Positions 8,922-17,403 of a stretch of 64,000 nt of DNA are shown here, piece by piece. The number at the start of each line of letters is the position of its first letter. Position 1 is the first letter of the stretch. Source of the stretch: Secundilactobacillus hailunensis (GTDB taxonomy: Bacteria > Bacillota > Bacilli > Lactobacillales > Lactobacillaceae); assembly GCF_005405185.1 (NCBI RefSeq), contig NZ_BJDO01000001.1:76279-140278 (forward strand), read 5' to 3'. The notes under the pieces are model-generated. The model saw only the letters and a list, made by a program, of their open reading frames with translations, made no database searches and was not told the DNA's origin. The position numbers and the translations under genes are program-made.

Positions 8922-10955
8922 TTAATCAAACATATAAGCGTGTTCTTCAGCTTGCTTGAGATAATTGACCAAGACTGCGTTTTCTGGTTGATCCTGCCAG
9001 CCAGGCGTACTGGTCAATTTTTTAGCTTCATCTTGGGCCACACTCAGCATGGTTAGATCAGCAATCGGATCACCAACCTTAAAATCAGGCAATCCGGACT
9101 GCTTTTTACCTAACACATCACCTGAGCCTCGCAACTCCAAATCTTTTTGTGACACGACAAACCCGTCGTTGGTCTCGGTCATGACCCGCATTCGGTCGAC
9201 GCCGTTTTTATTCTTGGGATCAGCAATCAAAATACAGTAAGACTGCTGATCAGACCGGCCGACCCGACCACGAAGCTGATGCAGCTGCGCCAGCCCAAAG
9301 TGGTCGGCATCATAGATCATCATCACAGTGGCGTTTTTCACGTCCACCCCAACTTCAATCACCGTCGTGGCAACGAGTACTTGGTATTGGTTATCCTTGA
9401 ACGCCTGCATGACCGCTTCTTTTTCATCGTTTTTCATCCGGCCGTGCAGTAAACCGACCTGATAATGCTGCGGGGCGAAGTAAGCGGAAAACCGTTCGTA
9501 AATCGCTTGGGCGTTCTTCATGTCCACTGCTTCGGATTCTTCAATCAGCGGAGTAACCACGTAAGCTTGATGCCCAGCGGCTAACTCCCGTAAAACAAAC
9601 TGAATGGCGGAATCGATTTGAGCATTCTTGATCCAATGCGTGGTAATCGGCTTTCTGCCAGCTGGTAGCTCATCAATCACTGAAATGTCCATTTCACCAT
9701 AGCTGGTAATCGCCAACGTTCTGGGAATCGGTGTCGCGGTCATCGCTAGGACATCCGGATTATCACCCTTTTGCCGTAGTGCTTGCCGCTGAGCCACGCC
9801 AAACCGGTGCTGCTCATCAATGACCACTAACCCCAGACGGTGATAGTCAACGCCCTCTTGAATCAGGGCGTGCGTGCCAATAATCAGGTTGATCTCACCA
9901 GACGCTAACCGGGGTAAAATTTCTTTGCGCACGGCTGGCTTGGTAGAGCCGGTCAATAACACGATATTCACCGGCAAACCTTCAAATAACGCCTGTAAGT
10001 TATTGGCGTGCTGTTCTGCCAAAATTTCGGTTGGCGCCATCAAGGCCGCCTGGTAACCGCCAGTAATGGCCGCATACATACAAATTGCTGCCACAACGGT
10101 TTTTCCACTGCCAACGTCCCCCTGTAAGAGCCGGTTCATGTGAATCGGCCGTTTTAAGTCAGCACAGATTTCATTGACCACCCGTTTTTGGGCAGCCGTC
10201 AGTTCATAAGGCAGCGCTTGAACGAAGCGCTTTAGTCGCTGATTATCATAGTCAATGGCGATGCCAGCCTGAGTTTCGTCACGGCGTTTCAGCAGTTGCA
10301 GCTGCATTTGAAAGCGAAAGAACTCTTCGAATTTTGCTGATCGCCGGGCCGCCTTAGCTGCCTTTAAATCTTTTGGAAAATGCATGTCGTGAATCATCTG
10401 CGCCCGGTCAAGCAGGCGGTAGTGCGTTTTAATCGTAATTGGAATTAAATCGTGAATCTCCGTGTGGTATTTGTCCCAGGCCGCAACGACTAATTGTTGA
10501 ATGGTCTTTTGGCGAATCCCCTGATTAGACGGGTACACGGAGGCCATGGGGTCAGCTTTGCCACTGCTAAGGATCTTCATACCGTTAAGCTGCTTACGGT
10601 TAGCATCAAATCGGCCGTAGACCATAATCGGTGATTCAACTTCAATACTCTTCTTTAACCATGGTTGGTTGAAGAAAGTCACGGGGACCACGTCTTGACC
10701 AATCAGCAGCCGAAAATTCAGTCGGCTTTTTTTGCGGCCAAAACGACTTAAGGTCGGCGGTGCGGCCACAATGCCCTTTAAGGTCACTTGCTCCTGATCG
10801 CCGATTTCGTTTAACGCCTTCACCCGCAAATCTTCGTAGCGAAACGGATAGTAAGTCAGTAACGATTCGATTGTCGTAATACCCAGATCTGCCAGTGCCG
10901 CAACCCGCTTCGGTCCAACGCCTGGCAATACCGTTACGGAATCAGATAACCCCAC
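8922..10955 (-). CDS. recG: ATP-dependent DNA helicase RecG
   Basis: RecG remodels stalled replication forks and branch-migrates Holliday junctions. The protein has the N-terminal wedge with helix-hairpin-helix (LPGVGPKRVAALADLG), Walker A LLQGDVGSGKTVVAA, the DEQH box VVIDEQHRFG, motif III MTATPIPRTL and the C-terminal QLRGRVGRSDQQS. I place the start at GTG 10955 (677 residues), because AGGAGGG lies 5-6 nt upstream and family members begin at this point. A longer in-frame reading to 10985 would put the site inside the gene. It is followed by plsX. Confidence 0.96.
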   Translation of the reverse strand: MGLSDSVTVLPGVGPKRVAALADLGITTIESLLTYYPFRYEDLRVKALNEIGDQEQVTLKGIVAAPPTLSRFGRKKSRLNFRLLIGQDVVPVTFFNQPWLKKSIEVESPIMVYGRFDANRKQLNGMKILSSGKADPMASVYPSNQGIRQKTIQQLVVAAWDKYHTEIHDLIPITIKTHYRLLDRAQMIHDMHFPKDLKAAKAARRSAKFEEFFRFQMQLQLLKRRDETQAGIAIDYDNQRLKRFVQALPYELTAAQKRVVNEICADLKRPIHMNRLLQGDVGSGKTVVAAICMYAAITGGYQAALMAPTEILAEQHANNLQALFEGLPVNIVLLTGSTKPAVRKEILPRLASGEINLIIGTHALIQEGVDYHRLGLVVIDEQHRFGVAQRQALRQKGDNPDVLAMTATPIPRTLAITSYGEMDISVIDELPAGRKPITTHWIKNAQIDSAIQFVLRELAAGHQAYVVTPLIEESEAVDMKNAQAIYERFSAYFAPQHYQVGLLHGRMKNDEKEAVMQAFKDNQYQVLVATTVIEVGVDVKNATVMMIYDADHFGLAQLHQLRGRVGRSDQQSYCILIADPKNKNGVDRMRVMTETNDGFVVSQKDLELRGSGDVLGKKQSGLPDFKVGDPIADLTMLSVAQDEAKKLTSTPGWQDQPENAVLVNYLKQAEEHAYMFD

Positions 10956-11457
10956 GAAACTCCCTCCTAACCTAACAATTAACAAACAAAGTGCCGGTTC
11001 TATTGAGCCGCCACTTGATGAAGCTGAATGACTTTAATTATTCGACACCGTTTGTGGCGTTCGAAGTTTAAATTATCAAACAATATTTTAGTTTACAACG
11101 TCCTACATTATAATCGAAATAAACCGAAAAAACCAGCCGGCCATCGCATGACTCTGGGGATGGTTCACTGATTTAATCACACAAATGGTCAAAATAACTT
11201 AACGTTAATTACTTGACTAACGCCCTCTTTTTCTACTAAGTTCCGTTGGCAGAAAAACTATCTTGACATGTACTTTGTTCTAAGCAATGTAATACTTCCG
11301 TTTTCAAAACTAGTTTTCTCAATTTCATCTTCTTTTACTATTTGTAATAGAGTATAGTATTCTAAGATTAGTAAAACACCTGCAAATATAAACACATAAA
11401 TCAGATAATATTACTGATCGTAATAATACAATTTGATTTGAAAGGAGAATTCAAATT
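10956..11457. other. AT-rich intergenic region upstream of recG
   Basis: About 500 nt with no convincing gene. On the minus strand there is a TATAAT (11107-11112) and, nearer recG, a degenerate FabT-like repeat (11065-11082). The recG promoter probably lies here but no clear -35 pairs with either element. A 12-bp palindrome AAAACTAGTTTT lies near 11306. The right part is noticeably richer in A+T than the flanking core genes and leads into the decayed regulator. Confidence 0.5.
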
Positions 11458-11802
11458 ATGAACACAAGCCTACAAATTGAAAAATTACGAACATCACTTG
11501 GATGGCCATAGCCACAGTTGACCGACCAAGTGTCAGTAAGTCAAAGTACAGTTGCAATGTGGGAATCTAATAAACGTAAAGTTAACACTGAGAATTTATT
11601 AAAAACATCTCAATTGTTCATTGTCTCTACTGACTATCTGCTTGGCAATAATTCCAAGCCCAACAGTGCTAATAAAAATACCAACGATTTGTATAAGTTT
11701 CTGAAAACCAATTTCAGCTCAATAACTTGCCAAGGTGAGATCATCACCCAAGAAGAAAAAATTAAAACTTGCTATAACATTGATTTTCTGAGAACGACAT
11801 GA
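11458..11802 (+). pseudogene. XRE-family repressor remnant, interrupted by an in-frame stop
   Basis: A good site (AAAGGAGAATTCAAATT) precedes ATG 11458. The reading gives MNTSLQIEKLRTSLGWP, then TAG at 11509-11511, then PQLTDQVSVSQSTVAMWESNKRKVNTENLLKTSQLF. That is a Cro/CI-type HTH of a chromosomal or phage-like XRE regulator, with the stop falling where family members have SQ in the first helices. The C-terminal part ends at TGA 11802, and more family-like residues (QALEIMIYDKW) follow out of context. The gene is therefore decayed rather than mis-started. Reinitiation after the stop would yield only half an HTH. Confidence 0.75.
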
Positions 11803-11948
11803 CAAGCATTAGAAATTATGATTTATGACAAATGGCTAAATCAAACAGTTGTTTAATCTCAAAAATTTAATTTATCTAACCCATACACAATGATTAATGT
11901 ATTCCAAAACAACACACTAAGTGAAAAACAAAAATGGAGATATTTCAA

Positions 11949-12464
11949 ATGAAATTAAAACAATATGCGTTCGGAGCAATCACAGTGCTATCACTAGAAA
12001 TTGGTTTTCAAATTAATCTGCAACATGCTAAGGCGGATACATATTACGCAACAACTGGAGTAAAACATTATATGCCTAAAAGTTGGCGTGGAACATATTA
12101 CACTACTGCAGGTGACGTAATGAAAGTAAGCACCTACTCTATTTCGCAAAATGGCAAAAATGTTTACAAAAGCAGTTGGCATGGTTGGCGGAAACTCGCT
12201 TTTGGCCGAATTAACCCTTTATACGCAACTACTCGTAAACATAAAGTTTACACACTTAATGCATCAGCAAAATATGGCTACGAAACTAGTCACGAATGGA
12301 GACTGACTCGGAAAAATGGTAAAGCAGAATTAATTCACTATGGTGCTATGGGCTCTTTATCAATCTGGCATAAATATTATGCAAAAAGATCGTCAAAATC
12401 AAGAACCACAATTGTAAATACTGATAGCTACAACTTAAATTATACTACCGCAAAAAATCTTTGA
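11949..12464 (+). CDS. Secreted protein of unknown function, 5' part of a frameshifted gene
   Basis: From ATG 11949 (GGAGA at 8 nt) this encodes 171 residues. It has a signal peptide: basic start MKLK, hydrophobic core, cleavage after QHAKA. The mature part is rich in K, Y, W, S and T (KHYMPKSWRGTYYTTAGD and SWHGWRKLAFGRI), a style I associate with small extracellular proteins of lactobacilli, but I assign no function. The reading ends at TGA right after an A6 run, and a related reading continues in the -1 frame (12461-12901). I think both halves belonged to one gene of about 320 residues. AT-rich codon use suggests acquired DNA. Confidence 0.6.
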   Translation: MKLKQYAFGAITVLSLEIGFQINLQHAKADTYYATTGVKHYMPKSWRGTYYTTAGDVMKVSTYSISQNGKNVYKSSWHGWRKLAFGRINPLYATTRKHKVYTLNASAKYGYETSHEWRLTRKNGKAELIHYGAMGSLSIWHKYYAKRSSKSRTTIVNTDSYNLNYTTAKNL

Positions 12465-12901
12465 ATCGATGCGTAGGTGGCACAGTATTTACTAGAATAA
12501 CTGCTTCCCCTAATCATCGGTTTGGACTGTCAAACACGTTAGATGATTTTGAAAGTGATGTTTTTGCAGTCCGTTTGATTCATGGTGGTATACCACTAAA
12601 ACTCAACCGCTTATCCCGTGAAGATAATTATATGTATCAAGGAGTCTACGTCACATACAACGGACAGCAATATGTAACCAACGGTGAACCTGACTATGGC
12701 GACATAGTACCCTACAACACAACTGTATCGAATGGAGTAGTAAATTCTGGATGTAAACCAACAGACACTAACTCAATTCTAGTTCAACATGATTACAGCA
12801 TTAATGTATCCGACCTGTGGACATACACTAATCCACAAACAGGAAGTCAGACCAATTATAAATTCTCTCTTAAACAAAATAAGTGGCTTGTAACTGACTG
12901 A
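12461..12901 (+). pseudogene. 3' part of the frameshifted secreted protein gene (-1 frame)
   Basis: An open frame of up to 146 residues (GTVFTRITASPNHRFGLSN, later YVTYNGQQYVTNGEPDYGD, ending QNKWLVTD). It overlaps the end of the upstream frame by 4 nt. No ATG or ribosome binding site precedes it, and stops occur in its frame at 12419-12424, so it is unlikely to be translated alone. Joining at the A6 run (12452-12457) gives a continuous protein. I do not recognise the domain. Frameshift mutation is the simplest explanation; programmed slippage on A-AAA-AAT is possible. Confidence 0.5.
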
Positions 12902-13362
12902 TAAATTGATTTACTTATAAAAACCAAATAAAGCCAAAGAAAATTATTATTAGGTATTACTTTGGGGCAATGCTAGGAACCTGTATTCCTTACAGACACT
13001 AGCAAACATATCACCTTGAATTCCAGCTTTACTCGGAGCCATTATGCTGTCTGACTATTGTAAAAACTGACTAATGAGTAGAATATCACGAAAAGAATTC
13101 AACAAGACTAATCGTGATTACGTGTAATTATAGTGCATATTTAGCTTATAATATTTATGTCAATTTCACTTCAAACAATAGATTTATCGTTCAGTTAAAC
13201 TAATTCAATATGCCCAAAATAGAATCAAAGTTAGCGAACTTATTATGATGTTTCTAAATCTTAGTGCTATTACTATCTACATCACTAACAAAAGCCTGCA
13301 TTTAGTTATTTTGGTGTATGCGAGATTTCACCAGCATGGCATAAAAACATTGAATAACATAT
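12902..13362. other. AT-rich non-coding stretch
   Basis: About 460 nt without a supportable gene, RNA or repeat on either strand. Base composition matches the AT-rich segment to the left. It ends at the terminator of the fakA operon. Confidence 0.5.
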
Positions 13363-13419
13363 GAACTGGAATAAAATGGAGACACTCGCTAAACGAGTGT
13401 CTCCATTTTATTCCAGTTC
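13363..13419. terminator. Perfect 26-bp inverted repeat, bidirectional terminator after fakA
   Basis: Two perfectly complementary 26-nt arms (13363-13388 and 13394-13419) surround a 5-nt loop. The core is GGAGACACTCG/CGAGTGTCTCC, flanked by AAAAT and ATTTT. It lies about 30 nt past the fakA stop on the minus strand and can act in both directions, so it also closes the plus-strand island. The perfection and length are unusual for a simple terminator. Confidence 0.8.
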
Positions 13420-13449
13420 AATTTAATTTAACTATATTGATTCTGGATA

Positions 13450-15156
13450 CTATTCCACCGAGATCACAAACGGATAAACCGGTTGGTCACCCTCGTGAAT
13501 CTCAACTTCCAGCTCATCATCGATCTTTTCAACGGCTTCCTGAACGTGTTCAGCAGTTTGCTTATCCGTATCAGCGCCGTAAATAATCGTCACAATTTCA
13601 CTGTCTTCATCGACCATCTTAGTGACCATTTGAATGGCAGCTTTTTCGGTGTTATCAGTTACGACCGAAATCTTACCGTCAATGATGCCCATGAAGTTGC
13701 CCTTCTTGATATCAAAGCCATCGACTTGGGTATCACGGATGGCGTGCGTTACCTCACCGCTCTTAACAGTCGACAGGTTGTCTTCCATGGCGGACTGGTT
13801 TTCTTCAAGGGTATGATCCGGTTCAAAGCCCAACATTGCGGTCATGCCTTGAGAGATCGTCTTGCTGTGCACGATCACTGCCGGAACATCAACGACCTTA
13901 ACTGCTTGTTCAGCAGCTAAGAAAATATTGCCGTTGTTCGGCACAATGATGGCTTGCTTAGCGTGGCTTTCTTGAATCGCATCCGCAATGTCTTGGGTAC
14001 TTGGATTCATGGTCTGACCGCCAGAAATAACGGTAGTGGCACCTAAACTCTTAAACAGGGTCTGCATCCCCTTACCGGCAGCAATCGTAATGATGGCCGT
14101 TTCAGGGGCTTCAGCTGGCGCTTCGGCAGTGGCAACTGGTGCTTCATTAGCAGCTTGTTCTTCATCATTTTCAATGATGGTTTCCTGCTGCAGCCGCATA
14201 TTATCCACTTTGACTTTAGCCAGGTCACCAAATGATTGACCCCAAGCCATCACCTTACCTGGATGTTCAGTATGAACGTGAACTTTCACAATTTCATCAT
14301 CATTAACCACTAATAATGAATCGCCCAGCTTAGCCAGATAATTGTAGAAGGTATCGTAGTCAAACTTGTGTTCAACTTGCTTCCCCTTACCAATGCGAAC
14401 CATGATTTCGGTGCAGTACCCATAAACAATGTCGTCAGGGTTCAATTTACCCTGCACACTGCGATGGTGTTCAGCATCGACCATTTCATCCATTTCAGTT
14501 GGATTAGGCTGGTGAGCGCCCTTTTGAGCCGTTTCACGGCCATTTAAGACATCATCAAACGCTTGGAACACAAAAGTTAGCCCTTGGCCACCAGAATCCA
14601 CCACACCAACCTGCTTTAAAACAGGTAATAGATCAGGCGTGGTTTTTAAAGCAGCCGCAGCAGCATCATAAGTGGCATCCATCACGGCCACGATATCATC
14701 TTCACGAGCCACCGTCTTGCGAGCCGCCTTAGCAGCTTCCCGAATAACCGTCAGGATGGTGCCTTCAGTTGGCTTCATAACCGCTTTATAGGCGGTTTGA
14801 GCACCAGCAGCAATGCCATCGACCAAGTCAGAAGCTGACAGGGTATCTTTGTCCGCAATGGCCTTTGAAAAGCCCCTAAAAATCTGCGATAAAATAACAC
14901 CAGAGTTACCACGGGCACCCATTAACAGTCCCTTTGCGAGGGCTTGGGCTAATTCACCGACTTTGGTGCTACTTGATTCGTTAACGTACTTTAAGCCGCT
15001 ATCCAACGACAAACTCATGTTAGTCCCAGTGTCACCATCGGGCACCGGAAACACATTTAATGAATTAATGAATTCAGCGTTTTGATCCAGTGCTGCTGAG
15101 GCAGCCTCAATCATTTTGATGAACTCATGATTCGTTATTTCTTTCGTTTGCAACAA
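13450..15156 (-). CDS. fakA: Fatty acid kinase catalytic subunit FakA (DAK2/YloV family)
   Basis: FakA phosphorylates fatty acids held by FakB (DegV-family) proteins, letting exogenous fatty acids enter phospholipid synthesis as acyl-phosphate beside PlsX. It has an N-terminal DAK2/DhaL domain with NVFPVPDGDTGTNM (near residue 36) and GARGNSGVILSQIFRGF, and the C-terminal DhaK-like region (IVPNNGNIFLAAEQA). I choose TTG 15156 as start (568 residues), because GGAGG is 6 nt upstream; an earlier GTG at 15180 would bury that site. It lies 16 nt after the Asp23 gene, as in other Firmicutes. No fakB is in the window. Confidence 0.93.
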   Translation of the reverse strand: MLQTKEITNHEFIKMIEAASAALDQNAEFINSLNVFPVPDGDTGTNMSLSLDSGLKYVNESSSTKVGELAQALAKGLLMGARGNSGVILSQIFRGFSKAIADKDTLSASDLVDGIAAGAQTAYKAVMKPTEGTILTVIREAAKAARKTVAREDDIVAVMDATYDAAAAALKTTPDLLPVLKQVGVVDSGGQGLTFVFQAFDDVLNGRETAQKGAHQPNPTEMDEMVDAEHHRSVQGKLNPDDIVYGYCTEIMVRIGKGKQVEHKFDYDTFYNYLAKLGDSLLVVNDDEIVKVHVHTEHPGKVMAWGQSFGDLAKVKVDNMRLQQETIIENDEEQAANEAPVATAEAPAEAPETAIITIAAGKGMQTLFKSLGATTVISGGQTMNPSTQDIADAIQESHAKQAIIVPNNGNIFLAAEQAVKVVDVPAVIVHSKTISQGMTAMLGFEPDHTLEENQSAMEDNLSTVKSGEVTHAIRDTQVDGFDIKKGNFMGIIDGKISVVTDNTEKAAIQMVTKMVDEDSEIVTIIYGADTDKQTAEHVQEAVEKIDDELEVEIHEGDQPVYPFVISVE

Positions 15157-15172
15157 CTTTATCCTCCGCTTC

Positions 15173-15535
15173 TTACTCACTTAATACTTGAACGCCTTGA
15201 ACTGTAATGTTAACAGCATTGGCATTAATTCCAAGCATGGTTTCCAAATTATATTTCACTTTTGATTGAACGGTTCGGGAAACTTCTGAAATCTTCGTTC
15301 CGTAGCTGACAATAATATTGACATCAACTGCAACCCCGTTATCTTCTTGACGGACGACAACGCCCTTGGCATAATTATTGCGATTCAAAATAACATTTAC
15401 GTTATCCCGGATCTGGTTCTTGCTGGCCATGCCTACAACACCGTATGAATCAGTGGCAGCACCACCAACGACTGTAGCAATGACATCATTATCAATATCG
15501 ATCAAGCCATGTTTTGTTTTAATTTTTACGGCCAT
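15173..15535 (-). CDS. Asp23/Gls24 family protein (YloU-like)
   Basis: A 120-residue protein of the Asp23 alkaline-shock family, cytosolic proteins whose exact job is unclear. Typical motifs are VATVVGG-like near residue 20, YGVVGMAS and VDVNIIVSYGTKISEV, with the terminal VNITVQGVQVL. ATG 15535 has AGGAGG at 9 nt. It is translationally close to fakA, a pairing conserved across Firmicutes. A second family member lies at 35773-36222. Confidence 0.92.
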   Translation of the reverse strand: MAVKIKTKHGLIDIDNDVIATVVGGAATDSYGVVGMASKNQIRDNVNVILNRNNYAKGVVVRQEDNGVAVDVNIIVSYGTKISEVSRTVQSKVKYNLETMLGINANAVNITVQGVQVLSE

Positions 15536-15657
15536 CAAAAGTAGCCTCCTTGCATACTAGTCTTCACGATAATTTATATTACCACAAATTGGGCATTACC
15601 GTTATGATAATTAATCGGATTGATTGCTGTCAAGTAAAATTACTTGAAAGAAAACTA

Positions 15658-15686
15658 TTGCATTCCACCGGGGGTTATGCTAAATT
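15658..15686 (+). promoter_or_regulatory. Promoter for rpmB
   Basis: TTGCAT and TAAATT are separated by 17 nt, and TGC directly before the -10 gives an extended -10. About 55 nt of leader follows, with a small CTAAAAA/TTTTTTAG hairpin before the AGGAGG of rpmB. Confidence 0.5.
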
Positions 15687-15743
15687 ATTTTAGTGAGCTA
15701 AAAAGCAACGTTTTTTAGATAAGTCTAAAAGGAGGTAGTTCCC

Positions 15744-15929
15744 ATGGCAAAAGATTTCATCAACGGCAAGCGCACTCGTTTCGGTAACAAGCGCTCCCAC
15801 GCCTTGAACTCATCACGGCGTACTTGGAAGCCAAACTTGCAAAAAGTTCAGATTTTAGTAGATGGCAAGCCTAAAAAGGTTTGGATTTCTGCACGGACTT
15901 TGAAGTCAGGTAAAGTGACTCGAGTTTAG
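15744..15929 (+). CDS. rpmB: 50S ribosomal protein L28
   Basis: A 61-residue basic ribosomal protein ([31 protein letters not shown]). It follows an AGGAGG site and is transcribed opposite to its neighbours. It sits between thiN and the asp23-fakA pair, as in Bacillus and lactobacilli. It lacks zinc-binding cysteines, so it is the C-minus form. Confidence 0.97.
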   Translation: MAKDFINGKRTRFGNKRSHALNSSRRTWKPNLQKVQILVDGKPKKVWISARTLKSGKVTRV

Positions 15930-15934
15930 TTAAG

Positions 15935-15965
15935 AAAGTTTGGCACGGTAGCCAAGCTTTTTTTG
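15935..15965 (+). terminator. Terminator after rpmB
   Basis: AAGTTTGGC and GCCAAGCTT arms are followed by a run of seven T. Located 6 nt past the rpmB stop. Confidence 0.85.
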
Positions 15966-15997
15966 TGAATTTTTAAAATCTTTCTTTCAACCAAAAG

Positions 15998-16039
15998 AAC
16001 CACTGCTAACGATCAATTTCGTTAACGGTGGTTTTTTTG
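15998..16039. terminator. Bidirectional terminator between rpmB and thiN
   Basis: Imperfect arms AACCACTGCTAACG and CGTTAACGGTGGTT with T-runs on both sides. It can end the long minus-strand operon after thiN and back up the rpmB terminator. Confidence 0.8.
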
Positions 16040-16094
16040 TGCAACTAAAAAAGATCAGGTGCGATCAATCAGCACCTAACCTCTTTAAAAACGA

Positions 16095-16742
16095 TTAATC
16101 TTTACTTTGAATAACAGCCACCATGCCGCTATCAAATGAAAAATGGTTCGTCTCACCGATAAATTCATTACTAGCGTAAGAAATTGGTCGGGTCACGTTG
16201 GCATTTTTCAAATTATACTTTTCATCAGGCAAAGTCAAATTATTGACCGGTTCCATGGTCACGAAAGCCAGATATTTTTTATCGGGTTCCTTAGTGATCT
16301 CGTAGGCCCCTGGTACATAAAACGTAATGGTATTTTGTTTATCAATGAAGCGAATATGCGGTGCAAATTTCCGGTACCGCGGTTCCAAAACCATCCAAAG
16401 ATTGGCCAAAAAATGGTCTAAGCGACCACCAGTCGCCCCGTAAATGTCTAACCGGTCGTAGTGGAATTCATGTAGTGCCACGGTCACAGCTAGCTGCGTA
16501 TCGGTTTCGTCTTTTTCCGGCTTGGCCTGCCGAATATCAGCAACCGCACCTTTGACGCGCTTCAGTTCATCAGCAGTCAGCGAATCAAAATCGCCAATGG
16601 CCACTAATGGCGTGATACCCAGCTTTAATAAGCGCAGGGTTCCGCGGTCAGCACCGATCCAGTCACCGCTCACCTTACCGGCAGTTAGCTGGTCAGGCCA
16701 TTGACTGGTAGGACCACCTACCAGTAAGTTAAGATGTGTCAT
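16095..16742 (-). CDS. thiN: Thiamine pyrophosphokinase
   Basis: Transfers pyrophosphate from ATP to thiamine to make the cofactor TPP. The 215-residue protein has the family motifs GADRGTLRLLKLGI (near residue 30), IGDFDSL and KDETDTQLAV, then YGATGGRLDHFLANL; the aspartates bind metal-ATP. It starts directly after the rpe stop, in the conserved order rsgA-rpe-thiN. No thiamine riboswitch is visible, so it appears expressed with the housekeeping operon. Confidence 0.95.
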   Translation of the reverse strand: MTHLNLLVGGPTSQWPDQLTAGKVSGDWIGADRGTLRLLKLGITPLVAIGDFDSLTADELKRVKGAVADIRQAKPEKDETDTQLAVTVALHEFHYDRLDIYGATGGRLDHFLANLWMVLEPRYRKFAPHIRFIDKQNTITFYVPGAYEITKEPDKKYLAFVTMEPVNNLTLPDEKYNLKNANVTRPISYASNEFIGETNHFSFDSGMVAVIQSKD

Positions 16743-17393
16743 TTACTTGGTCGCATCCTTCAAAGCTTTAACTTTAGCAGCAGGATCAACCCCATCAAAG
16801 ACGTATGAGCCAGCAACAGCAACGGTTGCACCAGCTTTTTGGCAATCCACGATGGTCGTGTTCTTAACACCGCCATCAACTTCGATGTCAAAGTCATAGC
16901 CTTCAGTTTGTTTCAACTGATCCAATTGGGTAATCTTCTTTAACGTTTCAGGCAGGAATTTTTGACCACCGAAACCGGGGTTAACCGTCATGACAAGCAC
17001 TTGGTCAACCATGTACAGTACTGGCTTGATTGCTTCCACGGGAGTCCCTGGGTTGATGACCACTTCAGCCTTAGCACCAGCGTTTTTGATCAACTGCAGT
17101 GCCCGGTGAATGTGTGGCGTTGATTCAACGTGCACACCAATGATGTCAGCACCGTTTTCAGCAAACTGTTCAACGAACCGTTCTGGATTTTGAACCATCA
17201 TGTGAACATCCAAAGTCATGTTAGTAATTGGGCGAATGGCCTTTAACCAACCTGGACCATAGGAAATAGCGGGTACAAATGAGCCGTCCATAACATCAAT
17301 ATGGAGGTATTCAGCACCGGCCTTGTCCACTTTTTCAATATCTCTTTGAAGATTAACATAATCAGCACTTAAAATTGATGGTGCGATTTTCAT
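16743..17393 (-). CDS. rpe: Ribulose-phosphate 3-epimerase
   Basis: Interconverts ribulose-5-phosphate and xylulose-5-phosphate in the pentose phosphate or phosphoketolase pathway. A TIM barrel of 216 residues, with APSILSADY at the start, metal ligands in HIDVMDGSFVP and DVHMMVQNPE, VNPGFGGQ, and the catalytic aspartate in EVDGGVKN. The gene is 10 nt after rsgA and abuts thiN. Confidence 0.97.
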   Translation of the reverse strand: MKIAPSILSADYVNLQRDIEKVDKAGAEYLHIDVMDGSFVPAISYGPGWLKAIRPITNMTLDVHMMVQNPERFVEQFAENGADIIGVHVESTPHIHRALQLIKNAGAKAEVVINPGTPVEAIKPVLYMVDQVLVMTVNPGFGGQKFLPETLKKITQLDQLKQTEGYDFDIEVDGGVKNTTIVDCQKAGATVAVAGSYVFDGVDPAAKVKALKDATK

Positions 17394-17403
17394 ACATAAT
17401 CCC

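Noticed and set aside
13363..13419. Terminal inverted repeat of an insertion sequence
   Set aside because: No transposase, target duplication or second copy is visible; the place right after fakA suits a terminator.
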